Below, piece after piece: positions 49,974 to 59,406 of a stretch of DNA of 64,000 nucleotides; the stretch's first letter is position 1, and every line of letters starts with the position of its first letter. Made by a program: the position numbers and the translations under genes. This DNA is from Actinomycetota bacterium (GTDB lineage: Bacteria; Actinomycetota; Actinomycetes; S36-B12; UBA10799), in NCBI GenBank assembly GCA_020636995.1, contig JACJWU010000004.1:62001-126000 (forward strand), in the 5' to 3' direction. The notes under the pieces are model-generated. The model was not told where the DNA came from. It saw nothing but the letters and a program-made list of their open reading frames with translations, and searched no databases.

Positions 49974-50657
49974 ATGAGCAATACTAGCAGCGTGAACCCC
50001 AGACAGCACGCACGAACCGCAGTGGCGGACACCAGCCGGCTCCTGGCCGACCACGGACTGCTCATCGGCACCGCGGGCAACGTGAGCACCGTGTTCGACG
50101 GTCCGACCGGACCGGAGGTCGCCATCACCGCCACCGGCGTCGACCTGGCCACAGCGCAGGCCGAGCACGTGAGCGTGGTGGACCTCGGCGGGCAGCTCCT
50201 GGCCGGCGACCTCGCCCCCACCTCCGAACTCGAACTGCACCTCGATGCCCTACGGGAGCGCGGCGGTGCCGTGGTCCACACCCACTCCCCGATCGCCACC
50301 GCGGTCTCTTTGGTCGTCGACGAGGTGCCGTGTGTGCACTACCAGCAACTGCTCCTCGGCGGAGTGATCCGCGTGGCACCTTTCGAGGTCTTCGGAACCC
50401 CGGAACTTGCCACGGCGGTCCGTGCCGCCCTCGAGGGCAAGCAGGCCGCGATCCTGGCCAACCACGGAACGGTCGCACTCGGTGCGGATCTGGCCAAGGC
50501 GACCGAGAACGCCCTGCTGCTGGAGTGGGTGGCCGAGCTGTTCTGGCGCGCCAGCGTGATCGGGACACCCCGCGCTCTCTCCGAGCAGCAACAGATGGCC
50601 GTCATCCAGGCGGCGATCGCGTCCGGGTACGGCGCCCCGAGGAAGGCCCAGTCATGA
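49974..50657 (+). CDS. class II aldolase/adducin-family protein
   Basis: This protein of up to 227 residues is a zinc-dependent aldolase or epimerase of the fuculose-phosphate aldolase type. Ligands are His102 and His104 in VVHTHSPIATA and His164 in LANHGTVALG. GTAGNVSTVF is the phosphate-binding loop. No ribosome site is seen for ATG 49974; GTG 49992 (NPRQHARTAV) fits a leaderless mRNA from the predicted promoter. It is first in an operon with a kinase-like gene and a glycerol-3-phosphate dehydrogenase, each overlapping by four bases. Confidence 0.85.
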   Translation: MSNTSSVNPRQHARTAVADTSRLLADHGLLIGTAGNVSTVFDGPTGPEVAITATGVDLATAQAEHVSVVDLGGQLLAGDLAPTSELELHLDALRERGGAVVHTHSPIATAVSLVVDEVPCVHYQQLLLGGVIRVAPFEVFGTPELATAVRAALEGKQAAILANHGTVALGADLAKATENALLLEWVAELFWRASVIGTPRALSEQQQMAVIQAAIASGYGAPRKAQS

Positions 50658-51481
50658 ACCGTGCAGAGCTCGGCGAGCCCTTCGCCACCGGTCGTAGTGC
50701 AGAGATCTTCACCTGGCCCGAGAACGACTGGGTCCTCAAGCTGTTCGAGCCCGACTATCCGAGCGAGTCCGCGGACCTCGAGCAGCAGTCGATCGACGAG
50801 GCCCTGCGTCTGGGCGTACCGACCATCGCCGGCCACGGCCGGGTCGAGGTGGATGGCCGCCCGGGACTGCTGCTCGATCGCGTTCGCGGCGACTCGCTCA
50901 CCAAGCAGGCCGAACGCAACCCTTTGAAGATCCGGTCCGGGGCCAGGGCTCTGGCCACGACCCACGTGCTCGTGCACGAGTCCCCCACCGCCGAGTTCAC
51001 CGAGATCCGGGAAGCGACCATCGCCGCCCTCGACACCGCACCGATGGCATTCCTCGACCAGGCCCAGAAGGCGAAGGCGGCTGCGCTGATCGGCGGCCTG
51101 CCCCCTGGCGACCGGATGTTGCACCTCGACTTCCACACCGAGAACGTGTTCATCGCCGGTGACGCGTACACGATCCTCGACTGGCAGACGACCCTGCGTG
51201 GCGACCCCGCGGCCGACGTGGCGATGACCGTCCTGCTGATCCGTGACGCCGAGCTGTGGCCCGGGACACCGCTGCTCAAGCGCATCCTGGTGCAGCGGAT
51301 CCGAGGTGTCGTGCTGTCGACGCACCTCACCCAGTACAAGGACCTGACCGGCCTGTCGGATGCCGCGATCGACGCCTGGCGCCTGCCCGTCCTGGTACTG
51401 CGGATGAGCACTCTGGACATCGACAGTGAGCGCGACCGCATGCAGGCAGAGGTGCGCGAGATTCTGGCGGTGACACCATGA
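50654..51481 (+). CDS. aminoglycoside phosphotransferase-fold kinase
   Basis: This 275-residue protein has the APH/choline-kinase fold. The catalytic loop is LHLDFHTENVFI (Asp159 as base, Asn164) and ILDWQT provides the metal-binding Asp. The N-terminal lobe has GEPFATGRSAEIFTWPENDW and VLKLFEP with the ATP lysine. HLDFHTEN replaces the usual HGDxxxxN, so a small metabolite such as a sugar or polyol may be the substrate. Genes on both sides overlap by four bases. Confidence 0.8.
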   Translation: MNRAELGEPFATGRSAEIFTWPENDWVLKLFEPDYPSESADLEQQSIDEALRLGVPTIAGHGRVEVDGRPGLLLDRVRGDSLTKQAERNPLKIRSGARALATTHVLVHESPTAEFTEIREATIAALDTAPMAFLDQAQKAKAAALIGGLPPGDRMLHLDFHTENVFIAGDAYTILDWQTTLRGDPAADVAMTVLLIRDAELWPGTPLLKRILVQRIRGVVLSTHLTQYKDLTGLSDAAIDAWRLPVLVLRMSTLDIDSERDRMQAEVREILAVTP

Positions 51482-53082
51482 CCATCTTCACCATCGATCG
51501 GTTCGTCGAGACCGCCGGCGATGAGACCGTCGTGGACATGCTCGTCATCGGCGGTGGCATCACCGGCGCGGCCGTGGCGTACGAAGCCGCGAGCCGAGGT
51601 CTGCGGGTAGCCCTCGTGGAGGCCGACGACTTCGGCGCGGCGACCTCGGCGGCCACGGGCAAACTGATCCACGGCGGCCTTCGCTACCTCAAACAGCTCG
51701 AGATCGGACTGGTCCGCGAATCCCTCAAGGAGCGTCGCATCCTCAGCGACATCGCCCCCAACCTCATCGACGTGTACCCCATCGTGCTTCCCGACTCCGA
51801 CCTGGTGGTCCGGCTCGGACTCACCGCCTACGACGTGCTCTCCTTCGATCGCAACCGCGTGGACGACCGGAACAAGCGCATACCCCGCCATCGCCGCTTG
51901 CCCACCGACGAGGCGCTCTACTACGACTGCCTGATGATCAGCCCGGAACGGCTGACCCTCGCATTCGTACGCTCCGCCGCCGCCGCCGGTGCGTTGGTCT
52001 CGAACCACACCCGCGCGGAGGAGTTGCTGATGGAAGGGCGCCAGGTGACGGGAGCGAGGGTGCGCGATCGGTTCGGCGCCTCGCACGTCGTGCGCGCACG
52101 GGTCGTCGTCAACGCCACCGGGCCCTGGGCCTACGACACCCTCACCGAATCACCGGTCACGGCCGGATCGGCCGGTCAGCCACCCACCGTGCGGTCAGAG
52201 GGCATCTACCTCATCACCCGCCAGTTGACCGACGTCATGACTCTGCACGTGACACCCCACGGCCACTTCAGCTGCGCACCATGGCGCGGGCACAGCATGA
52301 TCGGCCCGACCGAGAAGGCCTACCGCGGCGCGGTCTCCGACTGGCGCGTGACACAGGAAAGCGTCGAGGAGTTCATCGCCGCCATCAACTCCGCCGGGCT
52401 GCTACCCGTGGAGATCGGACTCGACGATGTGCTGCACGCCTACGGGGGCCTGCGCCCACTGACTGAGGACGCCGGCGGGGACACCTACAACGCGTCTCGC
52501 GCCGCGGAGGTGGTCGATCACGCGAAGAGCGATCACGGCGGGATCCACGGCCTGATCACGGCCACCGGTGGCAAGTACACCACCAGCCGGGCCTTCGCCC
52601 ACCAGGTCGTGGAGATCGCGGCACCGAAACTGGGGCGCGCCATGGGCCGAAGCCGGACATCGAAGACCTGGCTGCACGGATGCTCCACCGGCCCGATCGA
52701 GCATTACGTCGCCGCGAGCCGCAGCCGCAACCCCGACTTCTCAGCCGAGACTGTGCGCCATGTGGCGCGTCACCACGGCACCGAACACGATGCGGTCCTG
52801 GATCTGGCCCGCTCGACACCGGAGTTGGCGACTCCACTGGACGCCGACGGGGAACTGCTGGCACAGGTCGTGGTGGCCGCCCGCCACGAGTCCGCCCGCA
52901 CACTGTCCGACATCCTCATGCGCAGGACAGGTCTCGGCACCCTCGGTCTGCCCAGTGACGAGATCCTAGACGCGGTCGCCAGGGTCGCCGGCCAGGAACT
53001 GGGGTGGGACGACGCACGCCGCGCGGCCGAACTCGACGCGACCGTGAGTTCGTTGACGCTGCCGTGGCACCAGCCGGCCTGA
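51478..53082 (+). CDS. glpD: FAD-dependent glycerol-3-phosphate dehydrogenase
   Basis: This 534-residue flavoprotein oxidises sn-glycerol-3-phosphate to DHAP at the membrane. Features: FAD-binding VIGGGITGAAVAYEAASRGL, TSAATGKLIHGGLRYLKQLE, MIGPTEKAYRG and LTATGGKYTTSRAFA. The C-terminal domain is normal in length. It is the last gene of the tetR-controlled operon; there is no glpK or glpF beside it, and the upstream kinase-like gene is not a GlpK. Another polyol phosphate could be the real substrate. Confidence 0.88.
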   Translation: MTIFTIDRFVETAGDETVVDMLVIGGGITGAAVAYEAASRGLRVALVEADDFGAATSAATGKLIHGGLRYLKQLEIGLVRESLKERRILSDIAPNLIDVYPIVLPDSDLVVRLGLTAYDVLSFDRNRVDDRNKRIPRHRRLPTDEALYYDCLMISPERLTLAFVRSAAAAGALVSNHTRAEELLMEGRQVTGARVRDRFGASHVVRARVVVNATGPWAYDTLTESPVTAGSAGQPPTVRSEGIYLITRQLTDVMTLHVTPHGHFSCAPWRGHSMIGPTEKAYRGAVSDWRVTQESVEEFIAAINSAGLLPVEIGLDDVLHAYGGLRPLTEDAGGDTYNASRAAEVVDHAKSDHGGIHGLITATGGKYTTSRAFAHQVVEIAAPKLGRAMGRSRTSKTWLHGCSTGPIEHYVAASRSRNPDFSAETVRHVARHHGTEHDAVLDLARSTPELATPLDADGELLAQVVVAARHESARTLSDILMRRTGLGTLGLPSDEILDAVARVAGQELGWDDARRAAELDATVSSLTLPWHQPA

Positions 53083-53093
53083 GATCGCGATCC

Positions 53094-53495
53094 CTACGAC
53101 ACCCGGACCTGAGCCACCCGGACATCGGTGGCGGCGAAGTCCGTCCCCACGAACAGAAGCGGCTCGTTCAGATCGATCGCAAGGGCGTACGAGAAGGTGT
53201 CACCGTAGTTGAGACCGGCGGCATGACCTGTCCCACGACCGTAGGTCCGGTACGCCGCTCCAGCCAAGCGGGCCTGGTCGATGGACACCGGCATCACCTC
53301 GATCGACAAGACCTCCAGGAGTTGCTCGGCCCTGCGCGGTGTTGACGGCTCCCGCGACCGCGCGAGCACACACATCAACTCCACCAGACTGCCGGCCGAC
53401 ATTCGTGCGTGGTCGTTGAGGATCGTGCGCGCGAGGTTCTCTGCCCCCTGCTCCCCTTTCAGGATGGCCACGAGCACCGAGGTGTCGATGATCAC
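53094..53495 (-). CDS. vapC: PIN-domain ribonuclease toxin VapC
   Basis: This 133-residue PIN protein has Asp4 in MIIDTSVLVAILKGE, Glu at about 39 in GSLVELMCVLA, Asp in LNYGDTFSYALA and Asp in LFVGTDFAATDV, so the acidic active site is complete. The N-terminus MIIDTSVLVAIL is characteristic of VapC. ATG overlaps the antitoxin stop by four bases. It converges on glpD with an 11-bp gap. Confidence 0.92.
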   Translation of the reverse strand: MIIDTSVLVAILKGEQGAENLARTILNDHARMSAGSLVELMCVLARSREPSTPRRAEQLLEVLSIEVMPVSIDQARLAGAAYRTYGRGTGHAAGLNYGDTFSYALAIDLNEPLLFVGTDFAATDVRVAQVRVS

Positions 53496-53734
53496 CGCGG
53501 GAGCCCGGCGTCGTCGTACAGGTCCTCGGCGTCCCAGTCCCGCGGTAATCCCCGCCGCACCACCGATGCGAGCTCGAGGACCTCGTCCAGCCGTTGCTCC
53601 AGAACCGACTGAGCCGCTGCCTTGGACATAGCGTCGACGGCTTGCTCGACGGCACTGACCTGATCGGTCTCCAGCGTCTGAGCGAGATCACGGATCTTGT
53701 CCAGCACCCGTTCGTTCTTGATCGTCATCGCCAT
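53492..53734 (-). CDS. vapB: Rv0623-type antitoxin VapB
   Basis: This 80-residue antitoxin begins MAMTIKNERVLDKIRDLAQT, the start of the Rv0623/PSK_trans_fac family ribbon-helix-helix domain. It ends with a toxin-wrapping tail RRGLPRDWDAEDLYDDAGLP. ATG 53734 or 53728 is the start; the longer frame to 53881 overlaps cruF. Repeats in the promoter region (53736-53773) fit autoregulation. Confidence 0.88.
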   Translation of the reverse strand: MAMTIKNERVLDKIRDLAQTLETDQVSAVEQAVDAMSKAAAQSVLEQRLDEVLELASVVRRGLPRDWDAEDLYDDAGLPR

Positions 53735-53735
53735 G

Positions 53736-53773
53736 GCACCAGGGTACCCGACGTCGACCACCCTGGTACCCCT
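53736..53773. promoter_or_regulatory. inverted repeat upstream of vapBC-2
   Basis: GGCACCAGGGTACCC and CACCCTGGTACCCC lie in inverted orientation around ACGTCGAC, directly upstream of the vapB start and within 10 bp of the cruF start. The AGGGTACC/GGTACCCC core suggests a VapB or VapBC operator that could also affect the divergent cruF. Confidence 0.5.
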
Positions 53774-53780
53774 CGCTAGC

Positions 53781-54677
53781 GTGAGCCACGTGACAAGCGT
53801 GCGCGTCGCCCGAGCGTTGGCGCTCATCGTCCTGGCGTTCTGGGCCTTCACCATCGCGGTCTTCGCGTTCACGTTCCTCACCGAGAACGCGGCATTGCAG
53901 ATGCGGCTGGCCGGATTGGGCAGCGTGGCCCTCTACCTGGTGTGCGTGGCACACGCAGTGCTGGTGCGGGGAGCTCGGCCGGCGATCGTGTTCTTCGGCC
54001 TCACCGCGGTCCTCGCGTTCACAGCCGAGTACCTGGGTGACAACTACGGGCTGATCTTCGGCAGTTACCACTACACCGACGCCCTAGGACCCCGACTCGG
54101 GGGCGTTCCGATCATCATCGTCTTCGCCTGGGGCACCGTCGTCTACTCGGCGTTCGCCATCGTGGATTGGCTCGCCAACCGCAGCGACGGGGCGCGGGGA
54201 TGGGGTTTTCGGATCGCCTACGCCCTGCTCGTCGGCCTGGCGACCGGGCTGGTGACGGCCGCGTGGGACCTCATGGCCGATCCCCTTTCGGTGTCCGGCG
54301 TGTGGGAGGACGTGCTGGGCACACAGGCCTGGTGGTGGTGGGTGGACGGCGGTCCGTACCTTCCCGACCTACAGGTGTGGCGCGGCAGCGCGGGCATCCC
54401 GGTGGAGAACTTCGTGGGTTGGGTCCTGGTCCCGGCCACGATCGTGGGGCTCTTTTCGCTGCTGTTCCCACAACCGGCACGGATCACCACCCGGTCGCTG
54501 GCCGCGGTCCCGGTCCTGATCTACGGATTCCTGTACCTGACTCTGGCCGGTGGTCTCATCGAAATGGCATGGACCGATCCCGGGCTCGAGCAGGCTCTAC
54601 TCGTCGGCACCTTCACGATGGGGCCGGTGATAGCGATCGGGCTTCTTTCGGTGCTGGCCTTCACACCCGAACGCTAG
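53781..54677 (+). CDS. cruF: carotenoid biosynthesis protein, CruF/bisanhydrobacterioruberin hydratase-like
   Basis: This 298-residue protein has eight or so hydrophobic segments and the DUF422/CruF pattern: GLTAVLAFTAEYLGDNYGLI, FGSYHYTDALGPRLGGVPII, TAAWDLMADPLSVSGVWEDV and WWWVDGGPYLPDLQVWRGSA with GIPVENFVGW. CruF hydrates C-1,2 bonds in C40/C50 carotenoids. No other crt gene lies nearby. The start is uncertain between GTG 53781 and 53790; neither has a clear ribosome site. Confidence 0.85.
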   Translation: MSHVTSVRVARALALIVLAFWAFTIAVFAFTFLTENAALQMRLAGLGSVALYLVCVAHAVLVRGARPAIVFFGLTAVLAFTAEYLGDNYGLIFGSYHYTDALGPRLGGVPIIIVFAWGTVVYSAFAIVDWLANRSDGARGWGFRIAYALLVGLATGLVTAAWDLMADPLSVSGVWEDVLGTQAWWWWVDGGPYLPDLQVWRGSAGIPVENFVGWVLVPATIVGLFSLLFPQPARITTRSLAAVPVLIYGFLYLTLAGGLIEMAWTDPGLEQALLVGTFTMGPVIAIGLLSVLAFTPER

Positions 54678-54688
54678 GGTCGGAACCG

Positions 54689-55756
54689 ATGAACACCACA
54701 CGCCCGGCCCAAGAACGCATCGCCCGCCGCGTCCTGCACATCCTCGGCGCCCTGCCCACGGGGATGCAGCGTGCCATCGGTGGCAAACCCATCCGCATCG
54801 ACGGTCAGCAGTTGAACACCGAGGTCCAAATGGCCCTGCGCCTGCTGAACCTCACGGCCGGCGAGACATTCGAGACCAAGCCGGTGGCCGAGGGCCGCAC
54901 CGAACTCACGGCTGAAGCCTGGGTGTTCGGCGACGCGCTGCCCGTGGCAGAAGTGCGCGACCTCACCATCCCCGGTCCTGCTGGCACCTTGCCTGCTCGC
55001 CTGTACCGGCCGGCCGGAATCGACGATCCATGCGCACTGCTCGTCTACTTCCACGGTGGCGGCTGGGTGCTCGGCGACCTCGAGGTCTCGGACTCGGCAT
55101 GCCGGTTCCTGGCGGTGAACGCCGGCCTCGCGATCCTCTCGGTCGACTACCGACTGGCTCCCGAGAACCCCTTCCCCGCCCCGGTCGAGGACGCGGTCGC
55201 GGCCTTCCGGTGGGCGGTCGGCGAGGCGGAGTCGCTGGGGGTGGACCCGAACGCCATCGGGGTGGGCGGGGAGAGTGCCGGCGGCAACCTCGCGGCCGTC
55301 GTTTCGCAGATCACGACAGCCGAACCCGGCCCTGCGCCCGCCTTCCAGCTGCTGTTCTTCCCGGTGACCGACCTGTCCACCAAACACGACTCGTACCGCC
55401 TCTTCCCGACGGGTTTCTTCCTCACCGAGGCGCAGATGGACTGGTACAAAGAGCACTACTTGACCGACCCCGGCGAGGCCGAGGACCCGCGGGTGTCGCC
55501 ACTGCTTGCCGAGGACCTCACGGGCCTGCCACCCGCCTATGTCGCCGTCGCCGGGTTCGACCCGCTGCGCGACGAGGGTGAGGCGTACGCACGGCGACTC
55601 AAGGCTGCTGGCGTACCCACCACGCTGCGCCGCCACAGCGGCCTGATCCACGGGATCATCAACGCCACTGGCGTCGGGCAGGCGGGCAAGGGCGCGCTGC
55701 TCGAGGCCGCCGGTGCCCTGCGGGTGGGTTTGGCCGCGCGGGCAGGACTGACCTAG
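54689..55756 (+). CDS. HSL-type alpha/beta hydrolase (esterase)
   Basis: This 355-residue esterase of the hormone-sensitive lipase family has the oxyanion motif YFHGGGWVLGD, the nucleophile elbow GVGGESAGGNLA, the acid DPLRDEGEAYA and the triad His in SGLIHGI. The first 75 residues are a polar cap region. It is cytosolic. The ATG is 11 bp after cruF, so the two may be co-transcribed. The substrate (short-chain esters) is inferred from the family. Its stop overlaps the convergent alkylsulfatase stop. Confidence 0.9.
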   Translation: MNTTRPAQERIARRVLHILGALPTGMQRAIGGKPIRIDGQQLNTEVQMALRLLNLTAGETFETKPVAEGRTELTAEAWVFGDALPVAEVRDLTIPGPAGTLPARLYRPAGIDDPCALLVYFHGGGWVLGDLEVSDSACRFLAVNAGLAILSVDYRLAPENPFPAPVEDAVAAFRWAVGEAESLGVDPNAIGVGGESAGGNLAAVVSQITTAEPGPAPAFQLLFFPVTDLSTKHDSYRLFPTGFFLTEAQMDWYKEHYLTDPGEAEDPRVSPLLAEDLTGLPPAYVAVAGFDPLRDEGEAYARRLKAAGVPTTLRRHSGLIHGIINATGVGQAGKGALLEAAGALRVGLAARAGLT

Positions 55757-57627
55757 GGCGTCACGATCGGGAACCAGAACTCGAAATCGTCCAGGTTCCC
55801 CAACAACGCCTGCAGCGGCGCCGGGTCACCCTGCGCTGTGATCTCCCCGGCGGCCACGAGCTCCGGGATCGCCCCGCCCACGAGGATCGTGTCCAGCGCC
55901 GAGCGGGACATCCGGATCGTGGCGTCGGCGCGTCCGGTCGCCCCGTGGTTGTTGTGCAGGGCGCCGTTGCTCAGTTCCAGCGTGTGCGCCTCGTCCCCGA
56001 CGAACAGGTGGATCCGGCCGGCGACGCCCGCGGCCTTCGGCCCGTTCAGGCGCACTGCCAATGCATCGAGGAAGAGATCGGGCGTGATCGAGGAGACCAT
56101 GCCCGCCTGGGCTGCGGTCGGGGTCGCCACAGCCCGCACACCGTGGCGCAGTTCCGTCGCACCGGCCAGGTAGAAGTTGCGCCATGGACCCGACTCCGCC
56201 TGGTAGGCGAGTTGCTCGTAGGTCTCGGCGAGCAAGGTCCTGGCCTGCTCGTTCGCAGGGTCCGCGAAGACCAGGTGGTTGACCGCCTCGGCCACCCATC
56301 GGTACTCGCCTGCTTCGAAGTCCGCGCGCGCCCGTTCCAGGAGCGCATCCGCTCCCCCGGCGTACTCCACGAACTTCGTGCCGGCTTCGACCGGCGGCAG
56401 CGGATGCAGGTTCGCGGGATTCCCGTCGAACCAGCCCAGGTAGTAGTTGTACACGGCCTTGATGTTGTGGTTCACGCTGCCGTAGTAGCCACGGTTGGCG
56501 AACCGTCCGGCGATCCCCTCGGGCAGTGTCAGCATCTCAGCGATCTCCGCCGGACCGTAGCCCTGGTTGGCAAGGCGCAACGTCTGGTCGTGGATGAACC
56601 GGTACAGGTCACGCTGGCCCACCAGTTCCTCACGTACCGCGGCATTGCCCCACGTGGGCCAGTGGTGGGACGCGAACAGCACCTCGGTGTCATCCCCGAA
56701 AAGCATCAGCGCCTCGTGGATGTGCTTGGACCACGCCAGCGCATCGCGGACCTTGGCACCGCGCAGCGTGTAGACGTTGTGCAGGTTGTGCGAGGCGATC
56801 TCCGCCATGCACAACGCCTTGTGGTCGGGCAGGAAGAAGCAGTACTCGGCCGGGGCCTCCGCGCCGGGCGTGTACTGGAACACGAACCGCACTCCGTCGA
56901 TGTCCAACTCCTGGCCTGTGCGATCGACGATGTCCGTCGGAGGGAACAGCGCCATCGAACCGGTACTGGTGGACGGCCCGAGCCCGGCACCCACCGATCC
57001 GGCCGGACCTGCGGGCACCGCGTTCCCGTACATGTAGGACGCACGCCGCGCCATGACGTTGCCGGCCAGAACGTTCTCCGAGACCGACTCCTCAACGAAG
57101 CCGACTGGCACGATGTAGCGGACCCGGCCGGACTGCACATCCGCGCGGTCCGCCACCCCTTCAATGCCACCGAAGTGGTCTGCGCGGGAGTGAGTGGACA
57201 GCACCGCCACGACCGGTAGGTCAACCACGTGCTCCCTGACCAAGCGCAAGGCCTCCGCCGCCGGAGCCGCCGTGACCAGCGGATCCACCACGATCCAGCC
57301 CGTGCGGCCGCGGATGAACGTCATCACGGCGAGGTCGAAGTTGCGGACCTGGTAGATCCCGTCGGCCACTTCGAACAGTCCGGTGATCGCAAGCAACTGG
57401 GACTGGCGCCACAGACTCGGATTCACCGTGTCGGGTGCGGGGTTGTCGCGCACGAACCCATAGGCGTCGAGATCGAACGAGGCGCTGCCGTCGGGATTCG
57501 TGATCACCCGGTTCGGCGAGTCGGCGATGAAACCCCGGCGCGCGTTCTCGAAGTCGGTCTGGTCGGCGAAGGGAAGTGCGGAATGGACCTCCTGGTTCGC
57601 TGCGCGGGTGTGGGAGGAAGCAACCAT
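55753..57627 (-). CDS. MBL-fold alkylsulfatase-like protein (SdsA1/BDS1 family), altered metal motif
   Basis: This 624-residue protein has the type III alkylsulfatase layout: an N-terminal metallo-beta-lactamase domain (about 95-330), a dimerisation domain (about 360-480) and a C-terminal SCP2-like domain (about 500-620). Other conserved parts are ALCMAEIASHNLHNVYTLRG and SHHWPTWGN. The metal-binding motif reads THSRADH at 145-151, where the family has THxHxDH, so the second ligand His is Arg148 (codon CGC; CAC would give His). A window sequencing error would need one base. If real, the binuclear zinc site is disturbed and the enzyme may be inactive or altered. AAAGGA precedes the ATG. No signal peptide is seen. 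Confidence 0.88.
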   Translation of the reverse strand: MVASSHTRAANQEVHSALPFADQTDFENARRGFIADSPNRVITNPDGSASFDLDAYGFVRDNPAPDTVNPSLWRQSQLLAITGLFEVADGIYQVRNFDLAVMTFIRGRTGWIVVDPLVTAAPAAEALRLVREHVVDLPVVAVLSTHSRADHFGGIEGVADRADVQSGRVRYIVPVGFVEESVSENVLAGNVMARRASYMYGNAVPAGPAGSVGAGLGPSTSTGSMALFPPTDIVDRTGQELDIDGVRFVFQYTPGAEAPAEYCFFLPDHKALCMAEIASHNLHNVYTLRGAKVRDALAWSKHIHEALMLFGDDTEVLFASHHWPTWGNAAVREELVGQRDLYRFIHDQTLRLANQGYGPAEIAEMLTLPEGIAGRFANRGYYGSVNHNIKAVYNYYLGWFDGNPANLHPLPPVEAGTKFVEYAGGADALLERARADFEAGEYRWVAEAVNHLVFADPANEQARTLLAETYEQLAYQAESGPWRNFYLAGATELRHGVRAVATPTAAQAGMVSSITPDLFLDALAVRLNGPKAAGVAGRIHLFVGDEAHTLELSNGALHNNHGATGRADATIRMSRSALDTILVGGAIPELVAAGEITAQGDPAPLQALLGNLDDFEFWFPIVTP

Positions 57628-57749
57628 CGAACGTCCTTTGCGAACACCATTGGGATCAGCAGGCTACTCGGCGATCACGCTGCGTATCCCCACGACCGCG
57701 TGGTTCGCGCCAACAGGACGATCAACGGGCAACGGCCCGCTGCGACCAG

Positions 57750-59336
57750 ATGCTCGCCAAGGGGTATGTCGTGGTGATGCCGGACTACCTCGGTATCGCT
57801 GTCAACGGTCCGACCGGCGACCTGAAGACCTACGTCATCGGGCCGCAGGAGGCCCGTGACATCTTCTCCGCCGTGAAGGCGCTGAGGACACCGGCGAACG
57901 CCGCAGTGGGCTGGCCCGGCGTGAGCGCGGGCAAGGACTTCGTGGCGATGGGCCACAGCCAGGGCGGACACGCCGCCATGTGGGCCGGGATAGAGGCCAA
58001 GACGCTCGAGCCGGCCACAGGCCTGCGACTCAAGGGCGTGACGGCCATCGCACCGGCCACGGACATCAACCAGATCGTCAACTCGCAGTGGGACACCCAG
58101 GCGAACTGGGTCCTGGGCCCGGAGGTCATCCAGACCTACATCGGCTACATGCCCCAGTTCGCACTGCAGAACAACATCCTCACGACGGCGGCGATGTGGA
58201 ACTACGCGTACCTGACGAGTCTGTGCACGACGCAGGCACTGATCTTCACGAAGCAGTTCCACCCGCCGGGGCAGCCCGGCATCCCCTTCATGCAGGATCC
58301 GACCGATCCGCAGTATCAGGCCGCGTACCTGAGGTGGGGACGGATTCTCGGCGCCGTGACTCCCACCATGACCCCGGGCCAACCAAACTCGTATCCCAAG
58401 GATCTGCCGCTGACGCTCATCTCCGGCACCGCCGACGACATCGTCATCTCCCAGGTGAACGCCGCGATGCAGGAGAGCTTCTGCGAGGCTGGGGCGAACA
58501 TGCGCGCATTCTGGACGCCGGTCGCCACCGGCGTAGCGAACCCCGCCGATGCGACGGCACCCAGTGCAGCCCAGGCTGCCAATCACCTCAACGTGCTGAA
58601 CTTCCCGTTCGCCAATGACGTCTCCGCCGGCGGTGACGCCAAGGCCCAAGTGGCGGCAGGTGCGTTGCTGGAGTTCACCGCCGACCGGTTCGCGGGCACA
58701 CCGCAGACGCCGAACTGCGCGGATCGGCAGGCGACCCACCAGGCCAAGGCCCCCGTGGGCAAGGTGCCGAGTTGGTACGTGTTCCCGAAGGTCGACTGGA
58801 GCACCGGATCGTTCGACCCCAGCAAGGCGGAGTTCTACGAGACCGGGGGCTCGCCACTTCTGCCCAAGCCGACGGCCGCCAACGCGGCCCCGGCCCTAGG
58901 CACGGTCACCATCAAGGTGCCACCGTCGCAAACCGGGTGCGGGCTGCAGTTCAAACTCAAAGGACTCAGTTACATCGAGAACCCGGCATGTGTTCAGTGG
59001 GGCCTGTGGCCGTACGACGAATTCAGCTACCCGGACGCCAAGGCCGGCCAGACCTGGGGCACCTACCCGCTGACCCTGGCAGCCATCACGGCGAAGACGG
59101 TCTCGAACCGTTCGAAGGTGAAGGTGAACGTCAACCCCAACCGCAAGAAGGCCAACTACAAGGTCGTGGTGAAGCGCAAGCAAGCCGGTGCGTGGACGAA
59201 GGTGCGGACCGTCCGCACGAAGGGCGTGAAGGACATCGTGACCGTCAACGTGACGGCCGGCACGTACCGGATGCACCTGCCCGCGCAACGCGGTCAGCAG
59301 GCGTACCGCAGCGGCGTGATCAAGGTCGCTCGCTAG
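57750..59336 (+). pseudogene. LIP-family secreted lipase, 5'-truncated
   Basis: The frame 57750-59336 gives 528 residues: LAKGYVVVMPDYLGIAVNGP, the nucleophile in VAMGHSQGGHAAMW, the triad Asp in SGTADDIV and His in AANHLNVLN. A C-terminal beta-rich region follows (YKVVVKRKQAGAWTKVRTVR) and ends IKVAR. Fungal-type secretory lipases of this family normally have a signal peptide and about 100 residues including a HGTTG motif before GYVVVMPDY. None of this is found in the 120 bp upstream, which lead straight into the alkylsulfatase start. I infer a 5' deletion, so no export signal remains. The frame is otherwise intact, so the loss may be recent. Confidence 0.7.
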
Positions 59337-59406
59337 TCCGTCGACCGGTGGCTGGCCGATACTCGCCGAACCCGTGTGCACGCCGATCAACGCCTAGTCT
59401 GACCTC

